Positions 15,851-25,058 of a stretch of 33,529 bases of DNA are shown here, piece after piece. Position numbers and translations under genes: made by a program. The stretch is from Helicobacter cetorum (GTDB lineage Bacteria; Campylobacterota; Campylobacteria; Campylobacterales; UBA6016): the NCBI GenBank assembly GCA_022729705.1, contig DZAX01000022.1, positions 1 through 33,529 on the forward strand. The letters run 5' to 3'. Each line of letters opens with the position of its first letter. The stretch's first letter is position 1. Under the pieces are notes generated by a model. It was not told where the DNA came from. It worked only from the letters and a program-made list of their open reading frames with translations, and made no database searches.

Positions 15851-16840
15851 TTAAATCAGTATAAAAATGCCGGTAGCTACGATATTTACAACCGCAAGCG
15901 GCATAAGCACTTTCCAGCAGAGCCACATCAGTTGATCCGGTCTAACGTGCGGCCAAGCGGCTCTCGCCCATAAAAACAAGAATATAAAAAACGCCGCTTT
16001 AAGAATAATAGCAATGCCGCCAGGTATAAACCACATTGGATTAAATCCGCCAAAAAATACGATTGCCGTCACAAACGCTATTGTAAACATATTGGCGTAC
16101 TCGCCTATAAAAAACATACCCCATCTCATACCAGAGTACTCGGTAGCGTAACCAGATACAACCTCCGACTCATGCTCCAAAAGGTCAAACGGCGTTCTAT
16201 TAGTCTCAGCGTAACCCGCTATCGTAAAGAGCACAAAAGCGACAGGTTGACACCAGATAAGCCAATCGCTCACACCGCCGGATTGATAGTTGTTTATGTC
16301 TATCAGCGACAATGAGCCTATCATCATCAGCGGTGCCAAAAGTGCAAAACCTGCGACAACTTCAAAACTAAGCATCTGAATAACGGTTCTAGCTCCGCCA
16401 AGCAAAGCCCACTTACTCCTAGACGACACACCCGCAAAAAGAGGTCCGTACATTCCGGTAGCCATCACCGACAAGACAAACAAAATGCCTATATTAAGGT
16501 CGGAGATAATAGGTCTAACGGTGTACCCAAAAAGCTCAAACTCAGGCAAAAACGGTATTGCCGCCATTGCTATAAAAGCGGTAGCCGCCGTAATTACGGG
16601 AGCTAGAATAAATATAGGCTTAATAGCGTTTTGAGGAATAATATCCTCTTTTGTAAACAACTTTATACCGTCAGCCGCTATTTGTAAAAGTCCATATGGT
16701 CCAACATGCGTAGGTCCAAGCCTTCTTTGCATAAACGCAAGAACTTTTCTCTCTATATATGTCGTAAAACCGCCAAGCGCTGAAAATACTAATACTACGG
16801 TGACTATTTTGACAAGCGTCTCAATTATAATTAATTCCAT
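15851..16840 (-). CDS. nuoH: NADH-quinone oxidoreductase subunit H
   Basis: 329 aa with about eight membrane helices. Conserved loops forming the quinone cavity are visible: ERKVLAFMQRRLGPTHVGPYGLLQIAADGIKLFTKEDIIP near residue 30-70, FAGVSSRSKWALLGGARTVIQMLSFEV, and AETNRTPFDLLEHESEVVSGYATEYSGMRWGMFFIGEY, which holds the charged E-channel residues. The C-terminal RAAWPHVRPDQLMWLCWKVLMPLAVVN is typical. It starts 2 nt after the second nuoG. Confidence 0.97.
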   Translation of the reverse strand: MELIIIETLVKIVTVVLVFSALGGFTTYIERKVLAFMQRRLGPTHVGPYGLLQIAADGIKLFTKEDIIPQNAIKPIFILAPVITAATAFIAMAAIPFLPEFELFGYTVRPIISDLNIGILFVLSVMATGMYGPLFAGVSSRSKWALLGGARTVIQMLSFEVVAGFALLAPLMMIGSLSLIDINNYQSGGVSDWLIWCQPVAFVLFTIAGYAETNRTPFDLLEHESEVVSGYATEYSGMRWGMFFIGEYANMFTIAFVTAIVFFGGFNPMWFIPGGIAIILKAAFFIFLFLWARAAWPHVRPDQLMWLCWKVLMPLAVVNIVATGIFILI

Positions 16841-16842
16841 CT

Positions 16843-19335
16843 CTACCCCTTGATTATCTCGGTGTGTTTAAACTTATAGCCGCCCCTTAAGCTTTCAAAG
16901 CAAGGATTACCGGACATATATCCCCCAGCCAAAAGCGCATTTGAGGAGAGCTTATCGTCTACTTTTACCTTATAGTTTGCGCTATGCCCAACCGTTTTGA
17001 GCGTGACGCTATCTCCGCACGCAAGAGAATAAGCCGTCGCCGCTGTTTTTGGAACATAAAGAGTATCGACCTCTTCTGCAATTTGGCTACACTTCGCCGT
17101 CCACCCATTAAACTGCCCCGTAGGAGCACTAACATAAACCAAAGTTCCGTTCATCTCTTCCAAATCAGCTATCTCTTCTAAGACTCCGTTAGTTTCCATA
17201 TCTTTGGTTTTTAAGATATATCCTCTATCTTCTGTTCCGTCATTTAAAAAACGGTTTGGCAAAGAGTCAAAAGATATATTTTTAAATCCTTTTTCTACTG
17301 GAAGCTCTTTTGTATACTCTATCGTGTACTCTTTTGTTATTCCAAGAGCTTTAGCTAAATCATTTAATTCATACCCTTTAAACTCTAAAGCGGCATTTAT
17401 TGGAACTACTCTTTTGTCTATGTTTACAAAAGTTCCCTCTTGCTGATTTAGAGCGGGCATATCAAGGGCGTTTTCTTTTGACTCAGAACCTAGCGAGGTA
17501 AGCATAAAATCTCCCTCTTCGTTGTAGCCTACCGTAAAGCCCTCAGCTTCTTCGTCTAAATCACATATTAGCGATACGCCTAAAGTGTTTGTTTGGGATG
17601 GAATAATCAACACTTTAAAATCTGACGCTTTTTCAAATATAGCGGCTAGACGCGCTATATTTTGGGCTCTTGGGTGGGCGTATAGGTCGGCGCCTAGGAT
17701 TAGGATCGGTTTTGCTTTTTTTAGAGTTACCATCTTCTCTCTATCCTCAAGAGCTAGTCCTATCTCGGTAAACAAGCTTGATGAGAGTGTCTCAACCTCT
17801 TTTGTAACTGTTTTTTCAACTTCTTTTGTGATAATTTTTTCTACTTCGCTTGTTGTTCCATCTTCGTTTGTAATAGTCTCTTTTATACTCTCTTGCACTT
17901 TTTCTTTTACTTTTTCACTAACCGTTTTTAGGTATGTTGTCTTAAGAGTTTCTAGCTTAGAGGCTATATCTTGCGGCAACTTTTGTGCGTCGCAATAAGC
18001 GTCTATAAGAGCTAGTATCGTCTTTTCTTCAAAAAGCGGTTTATAGTTTAGTTGTAGCATATTTTTTGACAACCCTGAAATTACAGAGTCATTTATAGGG
18101 TGCATATAAACCGCCGCGCCTTTATTCATTGTGACGGCGTTATTTACCGCAAATCGCAAAACCGGATTGTCTGTTTTTATCATAGACCCAAGCGTGATGA
18201 CAAACGAGCTGTTATGCACATCTTTTGAGTCCGCCGAATACAAACTTTTGCCGCTAACGCTCGCGTAAGCGTCCATAAACTTTTTAAACTCGCTTGCGTC
18301 TTTGTTTATTAGTTTTACGCCTATTTTCTCTTTTATTGTTTGAAGAATTTTTGCTTCTTCGTTTGTTATAAATGAGTTAAATTTTATACTTTGAGCTGAT
18401 TTTAAAGCTTTAACAGCTTTACCAAATGCTGTTTCATCTTTTTTGGCTCTGTTTTCGTAGTCATAGCCAAAGCGTCCGGCTGCGCACAAACTTTGAAAAT
18501 TCCACTCATTTCTTACTCTATATATACGCTCCTCGGCGTTGTCTATCGAGGCGTGTTTTACTTCGTAGTATAGATGGCATGCAGACGAGCAGTGAGTACA
18601 CGATGATGGTACCTGGGTAAGCTCCCATGAATTTGACTTATAGGTAAAATCAGAGCTTGTGAGAGCCCCGACAGGACAAACGGCAATACACTCGCCGCAC
18701 ATCGTACAATCCAAAACATCAGGATTACCACTTTTGGTTCCGATGATATTTTTTTGCATTCTTGTCCAAATAGTAAACGCATTTTTAGGAGTCGTCTCTT
18801 TAAACGCTTTGTCTATCTCCGCTCCGCCTCTAGGAGTAGTCCCAAGAGCGGCGTCGCCCACCATGTCTTTGCACACCGTAACACATCTTTCGCACACTAT
18901 ACACAAAGAGGCGTCATATTTTATAGTATTCCATTTTCTTACAGGTCGCACACAATCTGGCACGCTATAAGCTTGATGTCCCACACCCATCTCTAGCGTA
19001 TAGTTTTGCAGTTCGCACTCTCCCGATTTATCACACACGCCGCACTCCAGCGGATGGTTTATGTCGTATACCTGCATGATAGCTTGTCGCTCAGATTTCA
19101 CCTCTTCTGAGTTTGTAACTATCTGCATACCCTCTTTTGGTTTTGCATTGCAGGCAAAAACCTGCTTTCCGTCCGCTTCGACAAGACAGATTCTGCACGC
19201 CAAGGTCGGGGAACATCTGCTTAAATAGCAAATCGCTGGTATAAAAATACCGTTTGCTCTAGCGATATTCAGTACAGTATCAGAGTCATTCCCTTCTAAA
19301 GGAGTTCCGTCAATAAAAAAATTTACTTTTGCCAT
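16843..19335 (-). CDS. nuoG: NADH-quinone oxidoreductase subunit G, second copy (NuoG2)
   Basis: 830 aa. The N-terminus has the 2Fe-2S motif (CYLSRCSPTLACRICLVEAD), the His-Cys segment HPLECGVCDKSGECELQN, and two 4Fe-4S motifs (CIVCERCVTVC and CTMCGECIAVCPVGAL). A molybdopterin-oxidoreductase-like domain follows, with its own cluster motif CTHCSSACHLYYE, then SLCAAGRFGYDYENR. No molybdenum is expected in NuoG. Residues about 469-518 carry a charged insertion with repeats (EVEKIITKEVEKTVTKEVE) absent from NuoG1. Residues 546-745 are nearly identical, also at DNA level, to NuoG1. It starts 2 nt after the first copy. Tandem nuoG genes are known in some Campylobacterota; which copy does what cannot be told here. 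Confidence 0.93.
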   Translation of the reverse strand: MAKVNFFIDGTPLEGNDSDTVLNIARANGIFIPAICYLSRCSPTLACRICLVEADGKQVFACNAKPKEGMQIVTNSEEVKSERQAIMQVYDINHPLECGVCDKSGECELQNYTLEMGVGHQAYSVPDCVRPVRKWNTIKYDASLCIVCERCVTVCKDMVGDAALGTTPRGGAEIDKAFKETTPKNAFTIWTRMQKNIIGTKSGNPDVLDCTMCGECIAVCPVGALTSSDFTYKSNSWELTQVPSSCTHCSSACHLYYEVKHASIDNAEERIYRVRNEWNFQSLCAAGRFGYDYENRAKKDETAFGKAVKALKSAQSIKFNSFITNEEAKILQTIKEKIGVKLINKDASEFKKFMDAYASVSGKSLYSADSKDVHNSSFVITLGSMIKTDNPVLRFAVNNAVTMNKGAAVYMHPINDSVISGLSKNMLQLNYKPLFEEKTILALIDAYCDAQKLPQDIASKLETLKTTYLKTVSEKVKEKVQESIKETITNEDGTTSEVEKIITKEVEKTVTKEVETLSSSLFTEIGLALEDREKMVTLKKAKPILILGADLYAHPRAQNIARLAAIFEKASDFKVLIIPSQTNTLGVSLICDLDEEAEGFTVGYNEEGDFMLTSLGSESKENALDMPALNQQEGTFVNIDKRVVPINAALEFKGYELNDLAKALGITKEYTIEYTKELPVEKGFKNISFDSLPNRFLNDGTEDRGYILKTKDMETNGVLEEIADLEEMNGTLVYVSAPTGQFNGWTAKCSQIAEEVDTLYVPKTAATAYSLACGDSVTLKTVGHSANYKVKVDDKLSSNALLAGGYMSGNPCFESLRGGYKFKHTEIIKG
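17099..17700. repeat. 602-bp near-identical tract, copy in nuoG2
   Basis: Matches 19582-20183 at a constant offset of 2483 with about 3 mismatches and no gap. Both borders are abrupt: sequences outside differ strongly. The tract keeps the reading frame in both genes. A shorter, less perfect match (about 18233-18412 with 20560-20739) lies in the same gene pair. Confidence 0.92.
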
Positions 19336-19337
19336 TC

Positions 19338-21593
19338 TTAATTATTACCTTGCGCGGTTATTTTTGCTCTTTTAAACTTGTATCCAGAAGCTTGAAAATC
19401 TAACTTAGAAACTATAGCGCCAGTTCCTTTTAAATCTTCACAAAATTTAAATTCCCCAAATATGCCATACCCCTCAGAGCTAATGGAAATTTTTTCAGAG
19501 TCCGCTATTTTAGCCGCTTGCATGAATGCTTTTGAGCCTAAAATTTGCCCATTTTGATATTTTAGATTATTACTTTTTTTTGTCCACCCATTAAACTGCC
19601 CCGTAGGAGTGCTAACATAAACCAAAGTTCCGTTCATCTCTTCCAAATCAGCTATCTCTTCTAAGACTCCGTTAGTTTCCATATCTTTGGTTTTTAAGAT
19701 ATATCCTCTATCTTCTGTTCCGTCATTTAAAAAACGGTTTGGCAAAGAGTCAAAAGATATATTTTTAAATCCTTTTTCTACTGGAAGCTCTTTTGTATAC
19801 TCTATCGTGTACTCTTTTGTTATTCCAAGAGCTTTAGCTAAATCATTTAATTCATACCCTTTAAACTCTAAAGCGGCATTTATTGGAACTACTCTTTTGT
19901 CTATGTTTACAAAAGTTCCCTCTTGCTGATTTAGAGCGGGCATATCAAGGGCGTTTTCTTTTGACTCAGAACCTAGCGAGGTAAGCATAAAATCTCCCTC
20001 TTCGTTGTAGCCTACCGTAAAGCCCTCAGCTTCTTCGTCTAAATCACATATTAGCGATACGCCTAAAGTGTTTGTTTGGGATGGAATAATCAACACTTTA
20101 AAATCTGACGCTTTTTCAAATATAGCGGCTAGACGCGCTATGTTTTGGGCTCTTGGGTGGGCGTATAGGTCGGCGCCTAGGATCAGGACTCTATTTTTTG
20201 TTTTTGCAAAAAGCTTCTTTATATCCGCCTGCTCCGCCTCGTCAAAACTAGACTCAGAACTCACATACCCCATATCCAAAGCCTCAAAAAACTCCTCTTC
20301 GCCTACATCCAAACGACTTCTATCTATAAAAATAGACGCTAAAAGAGCTATTACACCCTCTTCGCTTTTTGGTTCATATTTGACAAACTTATTAATATTT
20401 GGCGTCAATAGATAGTCTTCTATCGGATGAAGATAAATAACTTTTGCGTTTTTCTTTTTTGAAGCTTCGTTTAGCGCATATCTTGCCATCGGATTATCAT
20501 AACTTATCCTAGAGCCAAGTGCAATAATACCCTCGGCGTTCTTTACGTCCGCAAGTGTCGCCGAATATAGACTTTTGCCGCTAACGCTCGCATAAGCGTC
20601 CATAAACTTTTTAAACTCGCTTGCGTCTTTATTGACTAGTTTTACGCCTATTTTCTCTTTTATTGTTTGAAGAATTTTTGCCTCTTCGTTTGTTATAAAC
20701 GAGTTGAATTTTATACTTTGAGCTGATTTTAATGCTCCTAGGGCTTTACTAAAGGCTACTTCATCTTTTTTTGCTCTGTTTTCGTAGTCAAAGCCAAAGC
20801 GTCCAGCCTTACACAAAGAGCTAAACTCAAAATCGTTTGTCACTCTGTATATTTTTGACTCCACATCTGTGGTTGCCGTGTGTTTTGACTCGTATGTAAG
20901 ATGGCAAGCAGAAGAGCAGTGTGCGCAAGCGGAGGGCGTTTTGCGAAGCTCCCAAGCGTTTGCGCTATACTTAAAATCACGGCTTATAAGTGCACCGACA
21001 GGGCAAACGGCGATACACTCTCCACAAAATGTACAATCAAGCGTATCTGAATTTTTTGGAACGATAACAGATTTGTATCCGCCAACGCTTATTTCTATCG
21101 CATCATCGCCAATAATCTCGTTGCAAGTGTGAACACATTTTTCGCAAAGTACGCAAAGGCTTGGGTCATACTGAATAAAACCCCAATCTTTTATCACCCG
21201 TTTTTGTTCTTTTGCCATAAAATTTTGAGTCGCAACACCAAATTCCAACGCCTTATTTTGCAAATCACATTCGCCTGATTTATCGCATACGCCGCATTCT
21301 AACGGGTGATTTACGCAGTAAAGTTGTATGATTTTTTGACGCTCTTTTTCTAGCTTATCAGAGTTTGTTTTGATGGTAAGTCCGTCTATAACTTTTGTTT
21401 GACACGCAAGTATTAGACCCTCTTGATTCTCAGCCTCGACCACGCAAAGCCTACAAGACGCTATTGGCTCGCATTTTGGCAGATAACAGAGAGTCGGTAT
21501 ATATACGCCCGCCTTTCTAGCGGCTTGCAGTATTGTGTCGTTTTTTTTGGCGCTTATCTCAACGCCGTTTAAACTTATTTTCACTTCACTCAC
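19338..21593 (-). CDS. nuoG: NADH-quinone oxidoreductase subunit G, first copy (NuoG1)
   Basis: 751 aa. It has the same iron-sulfur layout as NuoG2: 2Fe-2S ligands in CYLPKCEPIASCRLCVVEAE, the N5-type segment HPLECGVCDKSGECDLQN, 4Fe-4S ligands in CVLCEKCVHTC and CTFCGECIAVCPVGAL, then CAHCSSACHLTYE with SLCKAGRFGFDYENR. The molybdopterin-like domain continues to the C-terminus. The long KEVE-repeat insertion of NuoG2 is missing; in its place is a shorter acidic segment (SYVSSESSFDEAEQADIKKLF region). Residues about 471-670 match NuoG2 almost perfectly. It starts 1 nt after the flavoprotein gene, so the pair is coexpressed in the operon. Electrons would pass from the NuoF-like module through this subunit to NuoI. 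Confidence 0.94.
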   Translation of the reverse strand: MSEVKISLNGVEISAKKNDTILQAARKAGVYIPTLCYLPKCEPIASCRLCVVEAENQEGLILACQTKVIDGLTIKTNSDKLEKERQKIIQLYCVNHPLECGVCDKSGECDLQNKALEFGVATQNFMAKEQKRVIKDWGFIQYDPSLCVLCEKCVHTCNEIIGDDAIEISVGGYKSVIVPKNSDTLDCTFCGECIAVCPVGALISRDFKYSANAWELRKTPSACAHCSSACHLTYESKHTATTDVESKIYRVTNDFEFSSLCKAGRFGFDYENRAKKDEVAFSKALGALKSAQSIKFNSFITNEEAKILQTIKEKIGVKLVNKDASEFKKFMDAYASVSGKSLYSATLADVKNAEGIIALGSRISYDNPMARYALNEASKKKNAKVIYLHPIEDYLLTPNINKFVKYEPKSEEGVIALLASIFIDRSRLDVGEEEFFEALDMGYVSSESSFDEAEQADIKKLFAKTKNRVLILGADLYAHPRAQNIARLAAIFEKASDFKVLIIPSQTNTLGVSLICDLDEEAEGFTVGYNEEGDFMLTSLGSESKENALDMPALNQQEGTFVNIDKRVVPINAALEFKGYELNDLAKALGITKEYTIEYTKELPVEKGFKNISFDSLPNRFLNDGTEDRGYILKTKDMETNGVLEEIADLEEMNGTLVYVSTPTGQFNGWTKKSNNLKYQNGQILGSKAFMQAAKIADSEKISISSEGYGIFGEFKFCEDLKGTGAIVSKLDFQASGYKFKRAKITAQGNN
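19582..20183. repeat. 602-bp near-identical tract, copy in nuoG1
   Basis: Partner of 17099-17700. Visible differences are a two-base change that makes Thr in place of Ala near one end, and one silent A/G change near the other. Such identity confined to the middle of otherwise diverged paralogues points to recent gene conversion. Confidence 0.92.
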
Positions 21594-21594
21594 C

Positions 21595-23592
21595 TTAGAC
21601 CGCCGCCATAGCGATATAGTAACATCTCATACAACGATTTGCCTCATCTATCGCCTGTTCGGCGCTAAACCCAAAGTTTACTTCCAAATTATTTGTTTTT
21701 CTCATCTCAACGCCCATTTTTTCACTCTCTTCTCTATGAAGCCCTTTTAGCCATCCCTTAACAACCTCTTTTTTGTCATATACTTTGAGAGCTTTTAGAT
21801 GGTCTTCCATTATTTCATCGTCGCTTCTGTATACCTTGCCCTCAAAGATATATCTCGTCATGACGCTCGCCGCTCTTTTGGCTTGACCTACCGCATTTAC
21901 GATAGTCATCGGTCCATACTCGCAATCGCCTGCGGCAAAAATCTTCTCTCTTGAAGTTTGATACGTCTTACCATCGGTTAGTATCGTATTCCAGCTTGTT
22001 TTTGCTATCTCCCATTCAGGCGGCAAAAGAGATAAATCAGCGTCTTGGCTAACAGCTGGCACCAAAACATCACACTCTAGCTCAAAGCTCTTACCCTCCG
22101 CCTTGAGAAGCTGTGGTCTGCCTCCGTCGGGATCTGGAACCAACTCATACATATCCACAATAAGCTTTTTAATTTTTCCATCTTCAGCAATTATCTCGTC
22201 AATAGCGCTATAAAACACAAACTCAACACCCTCTTCGACAGCTTCATGATACTCTTCGTATGAGGTGTTGTTGATAATAGTACGTTCGTCTCTTCGATAA
22301 AGCATCACAACTTTTTTTGCGTTAGCCCTCACAGAACACCTAACAACGTCCATAGATGTAAAGCCCCCGCCGACGCATACCACGGTTTTGTCTGTTAAGT
22401 CTACTCTCTCGCCCATATCGTATTTTTCGTATAGATTTATCTCATCCAAAAACGGTATAGCAGGCCAATACCCCTCGTCTTTTGGGTTTTCGTTTTTGGC
22501 TCTTATCTTTTTGGAGAGTCTGGCTCCGGTCGCCACGATAACAGCGTCGTAGTTTGCCTCAAACTCTCTCATCATATCGGCGTTTACTTTGGTGTTGACT
22601 ATAAAGTTTGCCCCAACGCTTTTTACAAGCTCTATATCTTTATTGTATTTGCCGATTGGCATTCTGTATTCCGGTACGCCTACCGCCACCTCGCCGCCAA
22701 GCACGGGAAGCTCTTCGTATACGTCGCAATTTACACCCTCTACACATAGATAATACGCCGCTGTAAGTCCGGCGGGTCCCGCTCCGATAACGGCGACCTT
22801 TTTATCTGTTTTTGGTTTTGGCTCTACCGGATGAAACCAACCCATATCCCTATCGCTTTCAAAATCAGCGCCAACTCTTTTTAACTCCATAATCGCTATA
22901 GGCTCGTCAAGATTTGTTCGTCTACAAGCGTTTTCACACGGGTGAGGACACACTCTGCCGCACGTATGTGCAAGAGGCATGGTTTGACGTGTGGCTCTAA
23001 GGCTCTCATCAAATCTAAGATCCCTTACGCCCTCAATATATGCGGGTATATCAACATGCGATGGACATGCGTCCATACAGGGAGCTGTTATTTTGGCTAT
23101 ATAAGAAACATCGTTTTTGTGAAAATCGGGCGATGTTTTTTGCTCCGCAATCAAAGAGATAAAATCCTCTTCAAAATAAGCAAGAAGCATCAAAATCGGA
23201 TTTGGCACACTCTTGCCTATTTCACATTTTGAAGTCTCTTTCATGGAGCCGCAAATCTCTTTTAGGTGTTCTATATCGCTTGTTTTTCCCTCACCTCTGG
23301 CAATTTTGTGCAAAACGTCATAAATTATTCTGCCGCCCCATCTGCCGGGCGCACATCTACCGCACGCCTCTGAATACTCTTGATAAGTTTTTGCATACTC
23401 CAAAGCAAGCTTTACAACGTCGACGCCATGACCGAATATAGCGACTCCCGCCCAGCCGATAAAAGCTTTTGTGTGGGAATTTGCGTCGTATTCAAATGGA
23501 AAATGAAACTTGCTTTTTGTCGCCTCATCTTCACTTTTGCCGCGATTGTCGATAATTTCGCCTTGCCAAAGGCTAAAAAGGATGTTTGCCAT
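21595..23592 (-). CDS. NuoF-replacing flavoprotein: NuoF-like Fe-S end fused to GltD-like FAD/NAD(P) oxidoreductase
   Basis: 665 aa in the nuoF position. Residues about 80-130 contain EACGRCAPGRWGGR, echoing the NuoF 4Fe-4S motif (SCGxCxPCR) but with Gly where the third cysteine would be. From about 170 it follows glutamate-synthase small subunits: CPSHVDIPAYIEGVRDLRFDESL, HTCGRVCPHPCENACRR, an FAD-binding GAGPAGLTAAYYL (residues about 265-280), a second dinucleotide fold (VVCVGGGFTSMDVVR) and FAAGDCEYGP. The C-terminus ends EANRCMRCYY. No FMN/NADH pocket of true NuoF is recognisable. It likely feeds electrons into NuoG from NAD(P)H or another carrier through FAD. Equivalent genes are known in nuo clusters of Sulfurimonas-like bacteria; the donor is not established here. 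Confidence 0.85.
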   Translation of the reverse strand: MANILFSLWQGEIIDNRGKSEDEATKSKFHFPFEYDANSHTKAFIGWAGVAIFGHGVDVVKLALEYAKTYQEYSEACGRCAPGRWGGRIIYDVLHKIARGEGKTSDIEHLKEICGSMKETSKCEIGKSVPNPILMLLAYFEEDFISLIAEQKTSPDFHKNDVSYIAKITAPCMDACPSHVDIPAYIEGVRDLRFDESLRATRQTMPLAHTCGRVCPHPCENACRRTNLDEPIAIMELKRVGADFESDRDMGWFHPVEPKPKTDKKVAVIGAGPAGLTAAYYLCVEGVNCDVYEELPVLGGEVAVGVPEYRMPIGKYNKDIELVKSVGANFIVNTKVNADMMREFEANYDAVIVATGARLSKKIRAKNENPKDEGYWPAIPFLDEINLYEKYDMGERVDLTDKTVVCVGGGFTSMDVVRCSVRANAKKVVMLYRRDERTIINNTSYEEYHEAVEEGVEFVFYSAIDEIIAEDGKIKKLIVDMYELVPDPDGGRPQLLKAEGKSFELECDVLVPAVSQDADLSLLPPEWEIAKTSWNTILTDGKTYQTSREKIFAAGDCEYGPMTIVNAVGQAKRAASVMTRYIFEGKVYRSDDEIMEDHLKALKVYDKKEVVKGWLKGLHREESEKMGVEMRKTNNLEVNFGFSAEQAIDEANRCMRCYYIAMAAV

Positions 23593-23593
23593 A

Positions 23594-23818
23594 TTACTTC
23601 TTTACCACTATAGTCCAGTCAACTTCATTAAACTTTAGGCTATTCATAAGCGTCCAGCCACTATTCTTTACCAAGTCCGCACTTTTTTGCACAGGACTAA
23701 AATCTCCAACTTCAAACAAAAAAATCGCAACTTCGTCTTTTGCAATCTCTTTATTCATAAGTTCGTTCATCCGCCCATAAAAATCGCTTTTTAAGTGTCT
23801 TAAATCAAACCTTTTCAT
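23594..23818 (-). CDS. Small NuoE-position protein of Campylobacterota complex I
   Basis: 74 aa: [20 protein letters not shown] to DWTIVVKK. It occupies the nuoE position but has no cysteine at all, so it cannot carry the 2Fe-2S cluster of classical NuoE and lacks the thioredoxin-like fold length (about 160 aa). Campylobacter and Helicobacter carry comparable small genes in the same place (Cj1575/HP1264 type). It overlaps the nuoD stop by 1 nt and is 1 nt from the flavoprotein gene, so it is probably a structural partner of that module. The role is inferred from position only. Confidence 0.8.
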   Translation of the reverse strand: MKRFDLRHLKSDFYGRMNELMNKEIAKDEVAIFLFEVGDFSPVQKSADLVKNSGWTLMNSLKFNEVDWTIVVKK

Positions 23819-25044
23819 TATCTATCCACCTCGCCAAATACAGTGTTGGAGTTTCCTATCATTGCTACAACGTCGGCTAACTGCACGCCTGGAAGCCACG
23901 CTTGAAGTATTCCTGTATGCCAAAAGCTCGGAGCTCTGATTTTAAGACGGTATGGATACGGCTCGCCGTTTGAGTAGATGTAGTATCCAAGTTCTCCTTT
24001 TGGAGATTCCGTAGCCGCATAAACTTCGCCTACAGGCGGTCTCATGCCTTGCGTTACAAGCACAAAGTGCTGCATAAGCGAGTAGTTTTGAGTCATTATC
24101 TGCTCTTTTGGAGCCGATACATAGTTTGGCGCCTCAGCCATAATTTTTGGCTCGGTGTCATGATAAAGTTTTAGACATTGGTCAATTATCTTTACAGACT
24201 CTCTCATCTCAAGCATATAGCACTTATATCTGCCATAACTGTCGTTTGTCTGCGCAATCGGCACATCAAAATCAAGCTCGTCGTAAAGCTCGTACGGCTC
24301 CTCTTTTCTAATATCCCACTTGATGCCGCTGCCTCTTAGCATAATCCCTGAGCAACCCCAATCAAGAGCCATTTCAGGAGATAAAATACCAACGTCTTCA
24401 AGCCTCATTCTCCAAATTCTATTTGAATCAAGAAGCCCCTCATATATTTGGATATTCTCTTCAAGCGAGTCGATATATTTTTTCATACCAGCAAGCCAAG
24501 CCGGCGTAACGTCAAGAGGCACACCGCCTATTCTGATAGATGAGTGCGTAAGTCTAGCCCCACAATACTCCTCTATCAAGTCCATAGCATGCTCTCTTTC
24601 TCTAAAAGCGTACAAAAACACGCTCATGGCGCCAATGTCAAGCGCATGTGTAGCGACAAAAAACAGGTGTGAACAGAGACGATTAATCTCAAGCAGCATT
24701 GTTCTAATAACTTTTGCGCGTCTAGGGACTTCCAGGCCAACAAGTCTCTCAACCGCAAGCGCAAAACCGTAGTTATTGGAGCTTGCCGCAATATAATCCA
24801 TTCTGTCCGTAGTCGGCAAAAACTCGTTGTATATCATATTTTCAGCCATCTTCTCCATACCTCTATGAAGAAAACCGATGTTTGGATACGCTTTTGCCAC
24901 TTGCTCGCCGTCAAGCTCCAATATAAGATTTAGTAGTCCGTGAGCCGATGGGTGATTTGGACCAAAGTTGATCACCATTCGGTTGTCTTCTCTATCAAAT
25001 GTAATGTTTTCAAAAAAGGGCTGTAGTTTATTTGGTTGTTGCAT
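23818..25044 (-). CDS. nuoD: NADH-quinone oxidoreductase subunit D
   Basis: 408 aa, standard length. It is the 49-kDa-type subunit that forms the quinone site with NuoB. Signature segments: [23 protein letters not shown] (the quinone-site His), [45 protein letters not shown], and the C-terminal [36 protein letters not shown] is conserved too. It starts 14 nt after nuoC. It is not fused to NuoC, as is usual in this phylum. Confidence 0.97.
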   Translation of the reverse strand: MQQPNKLQPFFENITFDREDNRMVINFGPNHPSAHGLLNLILELDGEQVAKAYPNIGFLHRGMEKMAENMIYNEFLPTTDRMDYIAASSNNYGFALAVERLVGLEVPRRAKVIRTMLLEINRLCSHLFFVATHALDIGAMSVFLYAFREREHAMDLIEEYCGARLTHSSIRIGGVPLDVTPAWLAGMKKYIDSLEENIQIYEGLLDSNRIWRMRLEDVGILSPEMALDWGCSGIMLRGSGIKWDIRKEEPYELYDELDFDVPIAQTNDSYGRYKCYMLEMRESVKIIDQCLKLYHDTEPKIMAEAPNYVSAPKEQIMTQNYSLMQHFVLVTQGMRPPVGEVYAATESPKGELGYYIYSNGEPYPYRLKIRAPSFWHTGILQAWLPGVQLADVVAMIGNSNTVFGEVDR

Positions 25045-25058
25045 CTTCTTTTGCCCTC

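Noticed and set aside
17204-20415. Plus-strand open frames of 80-137 codons inside the nuoG genes
   Set aside because: They are antisense to well-supported nuoG coding sequence and repeat only because the 602-bp tract repeats. No ribosome sites or family likeness.
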